The notes below the pieces were generated by a model, which saw only the letters and a program-made list of their open reading frames with translations, was not told where the DNA came from and ran no database searches. DNA of 18,560 nt from Bacteroidota bacterium. Lineage in GTDB: Bacteria > Bacteroidota > Ignavibacteria > UBA10030 > UBA8401. Positions 7,055 through 14,368 of this stretch are shown piece by piece. The number at the start of each line of letters is the position of its first letter. Position 1 is the first letter of the stretch. The translations under genes were made by a program, and so were the position numbers. The DNA lies in assembly GCA_023229405.1 (NCBI GenBank), contig JALNZH010000037.1, positions 1-18,560 on the forward strand, given 5' to 3'.

Positions 7055-8401
7055 ATGAAAAAGTATTTTATTGCAGCATTATTTTTTACACTTCTCGGAA
7101 CAATGGCACAGTCACAATCAAAAACGACTGCGGCTAAAGCTGGAGGGACCAGCGGAGTAGCCAAAGGAGGCGTCGGCATGACCTGGATTGGCGACGATGC
7201 GTATTATCTAATATCGCTTGCTCCGGAAATTGCCTTCGGAAAATTTGGCGTCGGTTTGGATCTCAACTTCTACGTGAGTAGTAAAGATCAATCGATTCGC
7301 TGGCAAGAGTTGCAGCGAGCACGATTCATCCGGTATTTGCGCTATGGGACAAAAGGAGATGAATTTTATATTCGCCTCGGCATCTTGGATTATGCACGTC
7401 TCGGACATGGCACAGTGCTTTATAATTATAAAAACAGTCCCAGTGTTGATAATCGCAGGATTGGTACTGAAATCGATGTAAATTTTGAAAAATGGGGCGT
7501 TGAAACTGTCTATGGTGACGTAACTGACATCGGCATACTTGGGACTCGAGGATATGTTCGACCCTTGCAGTTCACCCCCGCAGCATCCGTACCGATTCTT
7601 GGGAAACTGGAAGTCGGCGCGACCTTCGCCAGTGACCTGCGAGAAGATTCCCGCGATACACAGATCGACACTACCGGTGGTGTCCAAAAGAAGTATAACA
7701 ATGGCTCGGTCTCAGCGGTCGGGTTGGATCTTGGCCTGCCGCTGGTCAATTCTTCGGTGTTCAATCTTACCTATTATCTCGATTATTCTAAGATTCTCAA
7801 TTTTGGTCACGGTTTTGCAACTGGTGTTGAAATGAATGCATCCGCGTTCGGTTTAGTTACGCTCACATCGAAACTGGAACGACGATTCGGTCAAACTGAG
7901 AAGTATATACCTTCTTATTTTGACGCTTTTTATGAAATCGAACGATATCAAATAAATACAGACGACATTACAAAAAAGGATACTCTGTACAGCAAAGCCA
8001 AACTTTTGGAGAACACTACAAAACCAAGCGCCGGGTTTTTCGGAAGTCTTATGGTTGATGTGTTGGGGACTATTCAGGTGGAAGGTTCCTATAGAAAATT
8101 GGATGATGATCCGGAGAGTGGCGCATTGCATCTTGGAACAAATACAGGAGATAAAATCCCTCTTATTCATGTGAGCCTCGGGTACGACAAACGGAATATT
8201 AAAAATGGTAAAGATGTGTTTACGCTTGATAGCCGGTCGTTATTGTATGCTGAGGTCGGATATAAACCATACCCCTTTATGATTGTCTCTATGTTGTATA
8301 CTATAACATTTGCACCCAATAGAGATCATGACGGAAACGTCCAAGGATATTCGCAGCAAAAGCGTGTAACTCCAAAAGTGAGTTTTATCTTTCCGCTCTG
8401 A
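7055..8401 (+). CDS. Predicted outer-membrane beta-barrel protein
   Basis: A 448-residue protein with a clear signal peptide: Lys2-Lys3, hydrophobic core 4-17, and a probable cleavage near the AQSQ at 18-21. After a Gly/Lys-rich linker (28-40) the sequence alternates hydrophobic and polar residues in repeated strands rich in aromatic residues and Gly (for example LGILDYARLGHGTVLYNYK and VGLDLNFYV), with Asp/Asn turns. It ends in a final strand, KVSFIFPL, like an outer-membrane insertion signal. I do not recognise a named porin family. It begins 13 bases after spmB, so it is probably co-expressed with the SpmA/SpmB pair. That could provide the outer-membrane arm of a transport route, but this is inference. 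An upstream reading start near 6980 would lie inside spmB and lack the signal peptide, so it is rejected. Confidence 0.82.
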   Translation: MKKYFIAALFFTLLGTMAQSQSKTTAAKAGGTSGVAKGGVGMTWIGDDAYYLISLAPEIAFGKFGVGLDLNFYVSSKDQSIRWQELQRARFIRYLRYGTKGDEFYIRLGILDYARLGHGTVLYNYKNSPSVDNRRIGTEIDVNFEKWGVETVYGDVTDIGILGTRGYVRPLQFTPAASVPILGKLEVGATFASDLREDSRDTQIDTTGGVQKKYNNGSVSAVGLDLGLPLVNSSVFNLTYYLDYSKILNFGHGFATGVEMNASAFGLVTLTSKLERRFGQTEKYIPSYFDAFYEIERYQINTDDITKKDTLYSKAKLLENTTKPSAGFFGSLMVDVLGTIQVEGSYRKLDDDPESGALHLGTNTGDKIPLIHVSLGYDKRNIKNGKDVFTLDSRSLLYAEVGYKPYPFMIVSMLYTITFAPNRDHDGNVQGYSQQKRVTPKVSFIFPL

Positions 8402-8412
8402 TTTTTTCCACC

Positions 8413-8443
8413 GACCGGCAGGGTCAAACATACGCTGCCGGTC
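8413..8443 (+). repeat. Perfect 9-bp inverted repeat between the barrel and proline dehydrogenase genes
   Basis: GACCGGCAG at 8413-8421 pairs with CTGCCGGTC at 8435-8443 around a 13-base loop. A T-run occurs before the stem (8402-8407) rather than after it. It is therefore not a standard terminator on this strand; it would look more like one on the minus strand, where no gene needs it. It may be an mRNA-processing or stabilising hairpin in a longer transcript. Confidence 0.55.
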
Positions 8444-8456
8444 CTAACATCGAAGT

Positions 8457-9359
8457 ATGAATCTTCTTAATAGTCTTATCGTCGGAACGATGCCGTATGT
8501 TCCGAAACCCATCGTCGCCAAAATTGCCGGACGGTACATTGCCGGCGCAACACTTGCCGAAGCAGTTGTGAAAGTGGTCAATTTGAACTCGGAGAACGCC
8601 ATGACGACCGTTGATGTTCTCGGCGAAGATATTTTCACGAAAGATCAGGCAGTGCAGAGCCGCAACGGTAGTACAAAAGTCCTTCGCGCCATTGCGGAGC
8701 ATTCGCTCGATTCCAATTTGTCCATTAAGCTAACATCGCTCGGTTTGAAAATGGACAATCAATTTTGCCAGGATAATGTCTCGACGATTATTGACACGGC
8801 GAAGCAATTCAATAATTTTGTCCGGATCGATATGGAAGACCGTACGTGCACCGACGACACAATTGGAATCTATCGAGCAATGCGTTCACGGTATGAAAAA
8901 GTCGGCATTGTTATTCAGGCGTATCTGCACCGCAGCGAAAACGATATTCGAAAGCTGGCGTCGGAACAAGCTAATGTACGTTTGTGCAAGGGAATTTATG
9001 TTGAACCGGCGGATGTGGCGATTAAGGACCGCGCAGGGATCCAGAATAACTATTTGAAACTGCTCAGAATCCTTTTTGAAGGAGGAAGTTACGTGGGCAT
9101 TGCTACGCACGATGACGTGCTTATCAATGGAGCAAAACGAATGATTGAAGAGATGAGGATCGGAAAAGACCGGTATGAATTCCAGATGTTGCTCGGTGTT
9201 CGCGATGAAACGCGTAAACGGCTCGTTGTGGAAGGACATCGTCTTCGTGTGTATGTTCCGTTCGGAAAGGATTGGTATGCCTATTCCGTCCGCCGCCTGA
9301 AAGAGAATCCGCAAATGGCTGGACATATTTTCAAGGCAATATTTGGCATCGGTCAGTAA
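8457..9359 (+). CDS. Proline dehydrogenase (monofunctional, FAD-dependent)
   Basis: A 300-residue protein matching stand-alone PRODH (about 300 residues), which oxidises L-proline to pyrroline-5-carboxylate and passes electrons through FAD to the quinone pool. The family motifs run in order: IKLTSLG with Lys91, RIDMED at 123-128, QAYLHRS at 154-160, RLCKGIY at 175-181, ATHDD at 216-220, YEFQMLLGV at 240-248, LRVYVPFGKDWYAYS at 263-277 and the Arg279-Arg280 pair with Glu283 of the RRLKENP motif, the substrate-carboxylate binding segment. The catalytic barrel looks complete. The partner P5C dehydrogenase is not in the window. Start ATG 8457 has no strong ribosome-binding site. OPT transporter 1 follows after 53 bases with no terminator between, so co-transcription is possible. 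Confidence 0.95.
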   Translation: MNLLNSLIVGTMPYVPKPIVAKIAGRYIAGATLAEAVVKVVNLNSENAMTTVDVLGEDIFTKDQAVQSRNGSTKVLRAIAEHSLDSNLSIKLTSLGLKMDNQFCQDNVSTIIDTAKQFNNFVRIDMEDRTCTDDTIGIYRAMRSRYEKVGIVIQAYLHRSENDIRKLASEQANVRLCKGIYVEPADVAIKDRAGIQNNYLKLLRILFEGGSYVGIATHDDVLINGAKRMIEEMRIGKDRYEFQMLLGVRDETRKRLVVEGHRLRVYVPFGKDWYAYSVRRLKENPQMAGHIFKAIFGIGQ

Positions 9360-9412
9360 CGATACGTATTTGAGTAATCAGTGACAATAATCATTACTAA
9401 TAGGAGAAGCTA

Positions 9413-11464
9413 ATGTCCTCACCAACACAACAAACGGTGAAGTTCGAACCATTCATTGCGGATTCGCAGATGGTTCCGGAGTTTACTGTCAAATCCATAT
9501 TGCTTGGCGCTCTATTCGGCATCATTTTCGGCGCATCGACAGTATACCTGGCATTAAAAGCCGGACTGACCGTATCTGCTTCCATTCCGATCGCTGTTAT
9601 TGCGATCTCACTTGGGAAAAAAGCATTTAAAACAACAATTCTTGAAAATAACATCATTCAAACGACCGGCTCTGCAGGAGAATCGATCGCGGCGGGTGTT
9701 GTCTTCACGCTTCCCGGATTCTTATTTCTCTCCATCGAAAGCGGCGGCGCAGCGTTCTTCAATTACTGGACGATCTTTACTCTGGCGATGCTTGGCGGAA
9801 TCCTTGGAACAATGATGATGATCCCTCTTCGCCGTTCGCTCATCGTTCAGGAACATGATACGCTTCCGTATCCTGAAGGAACTGCCTGCGCGTCAGTATT
9901 GATCGCCGGGGAGAAGGGAGGAGATTTTTCAAAGACAGCATATCAAGGTTTGGGGTTTGCATTTTCCTATGCAATTCTTCAAAAAGTATTTCACGTTATT
10001 GCTGAAACACCGGCGTGGGTCACAAGCCAAACAAATAAATATTTTCCATCGGCAACTGTTAACGGTGAAATTACTCCTGAATATATGGGTGTTGGATACA
10101 TCATCGGACCGAAGATTGCAGGTGTTCTTGTTGCCGGTGGTGTGCTTGCATGGCTTGGTTTGATCCCGTTATTAGCTTCGCTTGTTCCTCCGGCAACAAT
10201 TGCGGAACAGCTTGTGTCACTTGGATATTTAAAAGATTTAGCTGTTGCTGGAGGAAAAGGGGGCTGGGATCCTGCGACTCAATCATTCGCCAACACTGCG
10301 AGTGCTGTATACTTTGCCTATATCCGCCAAATTGGAGCGGGTGCAGTTGCAGCGGGCGGATTTATCACACTGCTTAAATCGCTTCCCACGATCATCAGTT
10401 CATTCAAAGGAAGTTTAGCTTCTTTAAAAAATAGAAACAGTGGAGTTTCGATTGCACGTACAGAAAATGATTTATCATTCCTTACCGTTATTGGCGGATC
10501 GCTTGCCCTTGTTATTTTGATCGCGGTTCTTCCGATTATTCCGGGAGATTCAATTATCAGTAAGATCGTTCTCGGATTTCTGATCATCGTATTCGGATTC
10601 TTCTTCGTTACAGTATCAAGCCGTATCGTCGGTATCATAGGTTCTTCCTCTAACCCGATCTCAGGAATGACGATTGCAACATTGATGGCGACATCGTTGA
10701 TCTTTATCGGAATCGGCTGGACCGGGATGATTTATGAACCAATGGCACTAGTTGTCGGAGGAATGATCTGTATCGCAGCCGCAAACGCAGGAGCAACATC
10801 ACAGGACCTGAAAACCGGATACATTGTAGGTGCAACGCCGAGATATCAACAGATCGCATTGTTCATCGGTGCTATTGTTTCTTCCGCGGTAATCGGTTGG
10901 ACGGTGCAAATTCTTGATACACCAACTCCCACAATGATCTCGCAGGGAATTTATCATGCGATTGGAACAGAAAGTTATCCTGCACCCCAAGGAACGTTGA
11001 TGGCAACACTGATCAAAGGATTACTCTCATTCAATCTTGATTGGCAGTTTGTGCTTGTCGGGGTATTTATCTCTATTGTAATGGAACTCAGTAATGTAAA
11101 ATCGTTATCGTTTGCGGTGGGATTGTATCTTCCTCTTTCGACAACACTTCCGATCTTTGCCGGTGGCGCAATCAAAGGTATTGCTGATGCTGTTCGGTCA
11201 CAAAAAGGTGAGGGGCAGGAAGATGCTGAGCTTGGCAAAGGAAGTTTGTTTGCCACGGGACTGGTTGCCGGTGGTGCACTGTTTGGAGTGATTGTTGCCG
11301 TTGTTAAAGTGTATGATGAAAAATTAAATTGGGGTCTACTGGACGCTTTAAATTTAGAGCACGGGATAGTGAGTGGGCTCGGAGCCGACGGATTTACACT
11401 GCTTGGTGTTGCCGCATTCACCATCATGGGACTTACGTTGTATAAGGTTGCACGGAAAAAATAA
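9413..11464 (+). CDS. OPT-family oligopeptide transporter 1
   Basis: A 683-residue polytopic inner-membrane protein. Hallmarks are the N-terminal LLGALFGIIFGASTVYLALK region (30-49), NNIIQTTGSAGES (79-91), YPEGTACA (153-160), SSSNPISGMTIA (411-422), NAGATSQDLKTGYIVGATP (458-476) and FAVGLYLPLSTTLPIFAGG (567-585). These are typical of the bacterial OPT family, usually taken to be proton-coupled importers of oligopeptides (some relatives move metal chelates). AGGAG at 9402-9406 is six bases before the ATG. No substrate can be assigned from sequence. The placement after proline dehydrogenase and near PepD favours peptides. A strong terminator follows. Confidence 0.94.
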   Translation: MSSPTQQTVKFEPFIADSQMVPEFTVKSILLGALFGIIFGASTVYLALKAGLTVSASIPIAVIAISLGKKAFKTTILENNIIQTTGSAGESIAAGVVFTLPGFLFLSIESGGAAFFNYWTIFTLAMLGGILGTMMMIPLRRSLIVQEHDTLPYPEGTACASVLIAGEKGGDFSKTAYQGLGFAFSYAILQKVFHVIAETPAWVTSQTNKYFPSATVNGEITPEYMGVGYIIGPKIAGVLVAGGVLAWLGLIPLLASLVPPATIAEQLVSLGYLKDLAVAGGKGGWDPATQSFANTASAVYFAYIRQIGAGAVAAGGFITLLKSLPTIISSFKGSLASLKNRNSGVSIARTENDLSFLTVIGGSLALVILIAVLPIIPGDSIISKIVLGFLIIVFGFFFVTVSSRIVGIIGSSSNPISGMTIATLMATSLIFIGIGWTGMIYEPMALVVGGMICIAAANAGATSQDLKTGYIVGATPRYQQIALFIGAIVSSAVIGWTVQILDTPTPTMISQGIYHAIGTESYPAPQGTLMATLIKGLLSFNLDWQFVLVGVFISIVMELSNVKSLSFAVGLYLPLSTTLPIFAGGAIKGIADAVRSQKGEGQEDAELGKGSLFATGLVAGGALFGVIVAVVKVYDEKLNWGLLDALNLEHGIVSGLGADGFTLLGVAAFTIMGLTLYKVARKK

Positions 11465-11493
11465 TATTGTTGTTCTTTCATAAATTACCAGGG

Positions 11494-11530
11494 GTGGACT
11501 TGTTCGTAAGTGCAAGTCCACTTGTTTTTT
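11494..11530 (+). terminator. Intrinsic terminator after OPT transporter 1
   Basis: GTGGACTTG at 11494-11502 pairs perfectly with CAAGTCCAC at 11513-11521 across a 10-base loop, followed by TTGTTTTTT. Further G-U pairs can extend the stem. The T-tract runs straight into the ATG at 11531 of the next gene. Confidence 0.85.
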
Positions 11531-12145
11531 ATGCCAACAGGAACATTCCATACTGCTGATGATGTCCGTCGATCGATCATGCGACTGACCGAAGAATTGG
11601 ACACCTTGTCCCGTCAGCGGGAATATTTGTTAAGCCAGGCAATACCAAAACTGGAACATGAATATCTCTATTGCATAAATTCGTTGGAACAGGAAGCGGT
11701 GAAACTGGAAGGTGAATTGTTCCGCTTAACGACGATCATTTCGTTCTATGAGTCGGCGCTGCAAAATAATGTGCTGCCGCAGCATAATGAAATCGCCTCA
11801 ATGATCCGATCGCTTTCCGAGCAATGGAGCGAGCAGGCCAAAAAATTTAAATATGTCAATCCCGATGATCAGTCGGTGATTCCGATGCTGCAATATGAAC
11901 GGGATGAAATTGCATCGCATTTTCATCGGATTCTTCAACACATCACGAAATATTCATTAAACGACGGGACCGAACATTATACGTATTTGCTGAGACGTGT
12001 TTCGGAATCGTATCGATCGGGAAACATCGGAGAATTACGGGCTCTTCGAGTCATCCTTGAAGGGAAGATCGCTTCGTTGACTGAGGGAAAGAAAAAAAAA
12101 TCATTATTTCGTAAACTTCTTGACTGGGTAAAATATCGATTTTAA
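11531..12145 (+). CDS. Coiled-coil protein of unknown function
   Basis: I do not recognise a family. From ATG 11531 it is 204 residues. Residues about 11-75 form a heptad-like helical region rich in Glu, Leu and Arg, a second helical region covers about 82-175, and the tail (187-204) is a Lys-rich stretch followed by an amphipathic Trp/Phe/Tyr segment that could touch membrane or nucleic acid. There is no signal peptide and no catalytic motif. The start is uncertain: ATG 11531 sits directly on the terminator T-tract with no ribosome-binding site, GTG 11510 lies inside the hairpin, and ATG 11579 would remove 16 residues and free it from the terminator. Codon pattern and uninterrupted length support a real gene. 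Its own promoter is not evident. Confidence 0.65.
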   Translation: MPTGTFHTADDVRRSIMRLTEELDTLSRQREYLLSQAIPKLEHEYLYCINSLEQEAVKLEGELFRLTTIISFYESALQNNVLPQHNEIASMIRSLSEQWSEQAKKFKYVNPDDQSVIPMLQYERDEIASHFHRILQHITKYSLNDGTEHYTYLLRRVSESYRSGNIGELRALRVILEGKIASLTEGKKKKSLFRKLLDWVKYRF

Positions 12146-12220
12146 CTTATGCAGATATTGTTACCATCGAAAATTCGACATTCTTGTCCAAAATAAATCA
12201 TAAAAGAGAAAAACTTATTC

Positions 12221-12291
12221 CTTCTTTTCTTGACGGAGTTCCGAAGGAATGCCGACATGGTAGAAAGATTTGGTCGGCACAAGAAAAGAAG
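12221..12291 (+). repeat. Possible three-way-junction structure bounded by a 12-bp perfect inverted repeat
   Basis: CTTCTTTTCTTG at 12221-12232 pairs perfectly with CAAGAAAAGAAG at 12280-12291. Inside, TGCCGAC at 12250-12256 pairs with GTCGGCA at 12273-12279, directly stacked on the outer stem, and TTCC at 12239-12242 can pair with GGAA at 12246-12249 around GAA. The pairings are compatible with each other and give an outer stem with two arms. An alternative pairing, ATTCCTTC with GAAGGAAT, competes with the outer stem. Confidence 0.6.
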
Positions 12292-12350
12292 CACAAGAAC
12301 CCCTTGCGACATGTAACGTGCGCGATGAATCCCGTTCACACTTGCCCGTA

Positions 12351-12369
12351 GATGGCAAAAAACGCCATC
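12351..12369 (+). repeat. 6-bp hairpin with A-rich loop
   Basis: GATGGC at 12351-12356 pairs with GCCATC at 12364-12369 around AAAAAAC. It is part of the hairpin cluster in the non-coding region. Confidence 0.5.
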
Positions 12370-12405
12370 AAAAGTCCCTTCATGATTTCAGACCCCCCCT
12401 CTGTA

Positions 12406-12427
12406 TCTCCCCCTTGGTAGGGGGAGA
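12406..12427 (+). repeat. 8-bp G/C-rich hairpin
   Basis: TCTCCCCC at 12406-12413 pairs perfectly with GGGGGAGA at 12420-12427 around a TTGGTA loop. No T-tract follows on the + strand. Its composition is unlike the surrounding sequence, suggesting an inserted repeat unit. Confidence 0.6.
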
Positions 12428-12561
12428 AAAAGCTCGCTCAATCCTCCCACATCTCATCCAACACTGTAAGAAATGTAGGGGAGGGCTTACTTTTCTCAAC
12501 ATAACATGTCTTCCATAAATCCACTTGTTTCGATAAATTTTTGTCAACAAGGGTTTTATTT

Positions 12562-12589
12562 TGGACAGCTACGAAAAGTCTATTATAAT
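12562..12589 (+). promoter_or_regulatory. Sigma70-type promoter for the dipeptidase gene
   Basis: TGGACA at 12562-12567 and a perfect TATAAT at 12584-12589 are separated by 16 bases. The -35 matches consensus at five of six positions. Predicted transcription would begin near 12595 and give a leader of about 170 bases before the ATG at 12770. This is the best promoter in the window by sequence. Confidence 0.6.
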
Positions 12590-12592
12590 AAG

Positions 12593-12641
12593 GGAATTGT
12601 TTATTAGTTTCATTATTCTGAATGGAGCGCCAGACAATTCC
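12593..12641 (+). repeat. Inverted repeat at the predicted 5' end of the dipeptidase mRNA
   Basis: GGAATTGT at 12593-12600 pairs perfectly with ACAATTCC at 12634-12641 across a 33-base loop. It starts where transcription from the upstream promoter should begin, so it could form a 5'-end hairpin or act as an operator. Confidence 0.4.
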
Positions 12642-12769
12642 TGTGGTTTTCCAAACATCAAGAATTATTGATGGCATACATTCAAATTATCTTCTGGGAT
12701 TCAGGAAAAAATCTCGGTATTTTTACATCATAATCATTCTATTCACTAATATTAATCGTGAGTACAATT

Positions 12770-14224
12770 ATGTCAGAAGCCATTAAGGATTTACAGCCAA
12801 CGTTGCTATGGAAATATTTCGCCGAAATCAGCAAGATTCCGCGCGGATCCAAAAACGAAAAAGCGATTGCGGCATATGTGATGAATGTTGCCAAACAGTT
12901 TGGTCTTGTTGCGAAACAAGATAAATTCATGAATGTTGTTGTAAAGGTTCCTGCAACGAATGGTCGGGAAAATGTCCCTTCGGTTTGTCTGCAAGGACAT
13001 CTGGACATGGTGCCAGAAAAGAATAAGGACAAAGTCCATGATTTCACTAAGGACCCTATTGAACTTGTTCGCCAGGGAAATATGCTGATGGCGAACGGTA
13101 CGACGCTGGGAGCAGATAACGGTGTTGCCGTTGCAACGAACCTGGCGATTATGGAAGACCGTACAATCGAGCATGGTCCGCTGGAATTGCTTTTTACTGT
13201 CGATGAAGAGACCGGATTAACCGGTGCGAATAATCTGAAACCAGGTTTCCTGGAAAGTAAAACACTCATGAATCTGGACTCGGAAGAAGAAGGATCACTC
13301 TTCGTCGGATGTTCCGGAGGTCGAAACACGATTGCATCGTGGAAACTAGTACCGGAAAAAGCGCCGAAAGGTTTTGTTGCCGTTAAGATTGTTGTCAAAG
13401 GGTTGAAGGGTGGACACTCCGGCCTTGAGATTGATAAGGGGAGAGGAAACTCCATCAAGATCATCAATCGAGTGTTGATCGGACTGGAGAGCATCGGAGC
13501 GCGTGTGTCGATGGTTGAGGGGGGTAACAAGAGCAATGCGATTCCACGCGAGGCGGACGCTGTTGTTTTCGTATCTAAAAAGGTTGTAAAGAAAGCTACG
13601 AAAATTGTATCGCAGTGGAATGAGACGATAAAAACGGAACTCGCTACTGTTGAACCGGATCTGCAGATCATCAGTGAGTATATTGATGTGAAAAATGGGA
13701 TTGTAATGAAAAAACCGCTGCAAGCATTGTTGCTGCGGGCAATTTCCGCATTGCCGCACGGCGTGTTGAAAATGAGCGCAGATATTCCCGAACTTGTAGA
13801 GACATCAACCAATATTGCAATCATCAAAACCGAAAAACGAAAAATTGAATTGATTACCAGTCAGCGTAGCTCTGTTTCCAGCGAGATTTCCGAAGCGCTG
13901 CAGACAATGGCGTCCATCTTCACCCTGGCGAGAGCCGAGGTGCTTCATACGGAAGGATATCCGGGGTGGAAACCGAATCTGAATTCCGCAGTTCTTACCG
14001 TAGCAAAACAATCGTACAGAAACCTCTATGGAAAAGACCCGCATGTGAAAGCGATTCACGCAGGCCTCGAATGCGGAATCATCGGCGAAAAGTTTCCGGG
14101 TATGGATATGATTTCATATGGTCCGACACTGGAAGGAGTGCACTCTCCAGATGAGAAAATCCATATCGATACCGTGGATAAATTCTGGAAATTTACACTC
14201 GAGATATTAAAAACAATGAAATAG
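12770..14224 (+). CDS. pepD: Aminoacyl-histidine dipeptidase PepD (M20 family metallopeptidase)
   Basis: A 484-residue cytosolic di-zinc dipeptidase (Xaa-His / non-specific dipeptidase), the usual length for PepD. The metal and catalytic residues are all present: His77 and Asp79 in LQGHLDMVPE, bridging Asp116 in TTLGADNGVA, general base Glu146 and ligand Glu147 in DEETGLTGA, Asp170 in MNLDSEEEG, and His458 in EGVHSPDE. A GGHSG segment at about 214-218 lies at the start of the lid domain. It cleaves dipeptides to free amino acids, fitting downstream of peptide import by the OPT proteins. ATG 12770 is preferred to GTG 12758 because it gives the standard PepD start (MSEAIKDLQP); the GTGAG at 12758-12762 may serve as a weak ribosome-binding site. 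It has its own promoter and terminator, so it is a single-gene unit. Confidence 0.96.
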   Translation: MSEAIKDLQPTLLWKYFAEISKIPRGSKNEKAIAAYVMNVAKQFGLVAKQDKFMNVVVKVPATNGRENVPSVCLQGHLDMVPEKNKDKVHDFTKDPIELVRQGNMLMANGTTLGADNGVAVATNLAIMEDRTIEHGPLELLFTVDEETGLTGANNLKPGFLESKTLMNLDSEEEGSLFVGCSGGRNTIASWKLVPEKAPKGFVAVKIVVKGLKGGHSGLEIDKGRGNSIKIINRVLIGLESIGARVSMVEGGNKSNAIPREADAVVFVSKKVVKKATKIVSQWNETIKTELATVEPDLQIISEYIDVKNGIVMKKPLQALLLRAISALPHGVLKMSADIPELVETSTNIAIIKTEKRKIELITSQRSSVSSEISEALQTMASIFTLARAEVLHTEGYPGWKPNLNSAVLTVAKQSYRNLYGKDPHVKAIHAGLECGIIGEKFPGMDMISYGPTLEGVHSPDEKIHIDTVDKFWKFTLEILKTMK

Positions 14225-14251
14225 AAATTCGACGACAGACAATAATGCAAT

Positions 14252-14282
14252 AACGCCGGACACAGTCCGGCGTTTTGTTTTT
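14252..14282 (+). terminator. Intrinsic terminator of pepD
   Basis: AACGCCGGAC at 14252-14261 pairs perfectly with GTCCGGCGTT at 14265-14274 around a 3-base ACA loop, followed by TTTTGTTTTT. A textbook structure starting 27 bases after the pepD stop. Confidence 0.93.
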
Positions 14283-14368
14283 ACACAACAGAATCGGAGA
14301 AATTTTTCGCATTCGTCGAAGATTCTAGGTACATTCTTCGGTATCAGATCAGGAGAACCGAATAGAAA

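Larger units (their letters stand above)
12146..12769 (+). other. 624-base non-coding region with clustered inverted repeats
   Basis: No convincing gene on either strand; short open frames here lack ribosome-binding sites and protein-like composition. The left part (12221-12427) contains three strong inverted repeats, each described separately, plus a C7 run at 12393-12399. The right part (12562-12641) contains a promoter and a 5'-leader inverted repeat. The dense hairpins and G/C-rich CTCCCCC/GGGGGAG block resemble dispersed intergenic repeats seen in many bacterial genomes; copy number cannot be judged from one window. Confidence 0.7.

Noticed and set aside
8413..8443. Hairpin as an intrinsic terminator of the barrel gene
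   Set aside because: No T-tract follows the stem on the + strand, so I list it as an inverted repeat only.
12391..12427. CRISPR-like or tandem repeat from the repeated C/G blocks
   Set aside because: There is no repeat-spacer periodicity; only a single hairpin and a C7 run are present.
12270..12518. 82-codon open frame on the + strand in the non-coding region
   Set aside because: It runs through the hairpin cluster, has no ribosome-binding site and no protein-like pattern; it reads like translated repeat sequence.
12739..13827. Long open frame (362 codons) on the minus strand opposite pepD
   Set aside because: It is antisense to a gene with every PepD catalytic residue, its composition is Ser/Phe/Ile-heavy without domain logic, and it lacks a ribosome-binding site. 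It is a shadow of the coding strand's codon bias.
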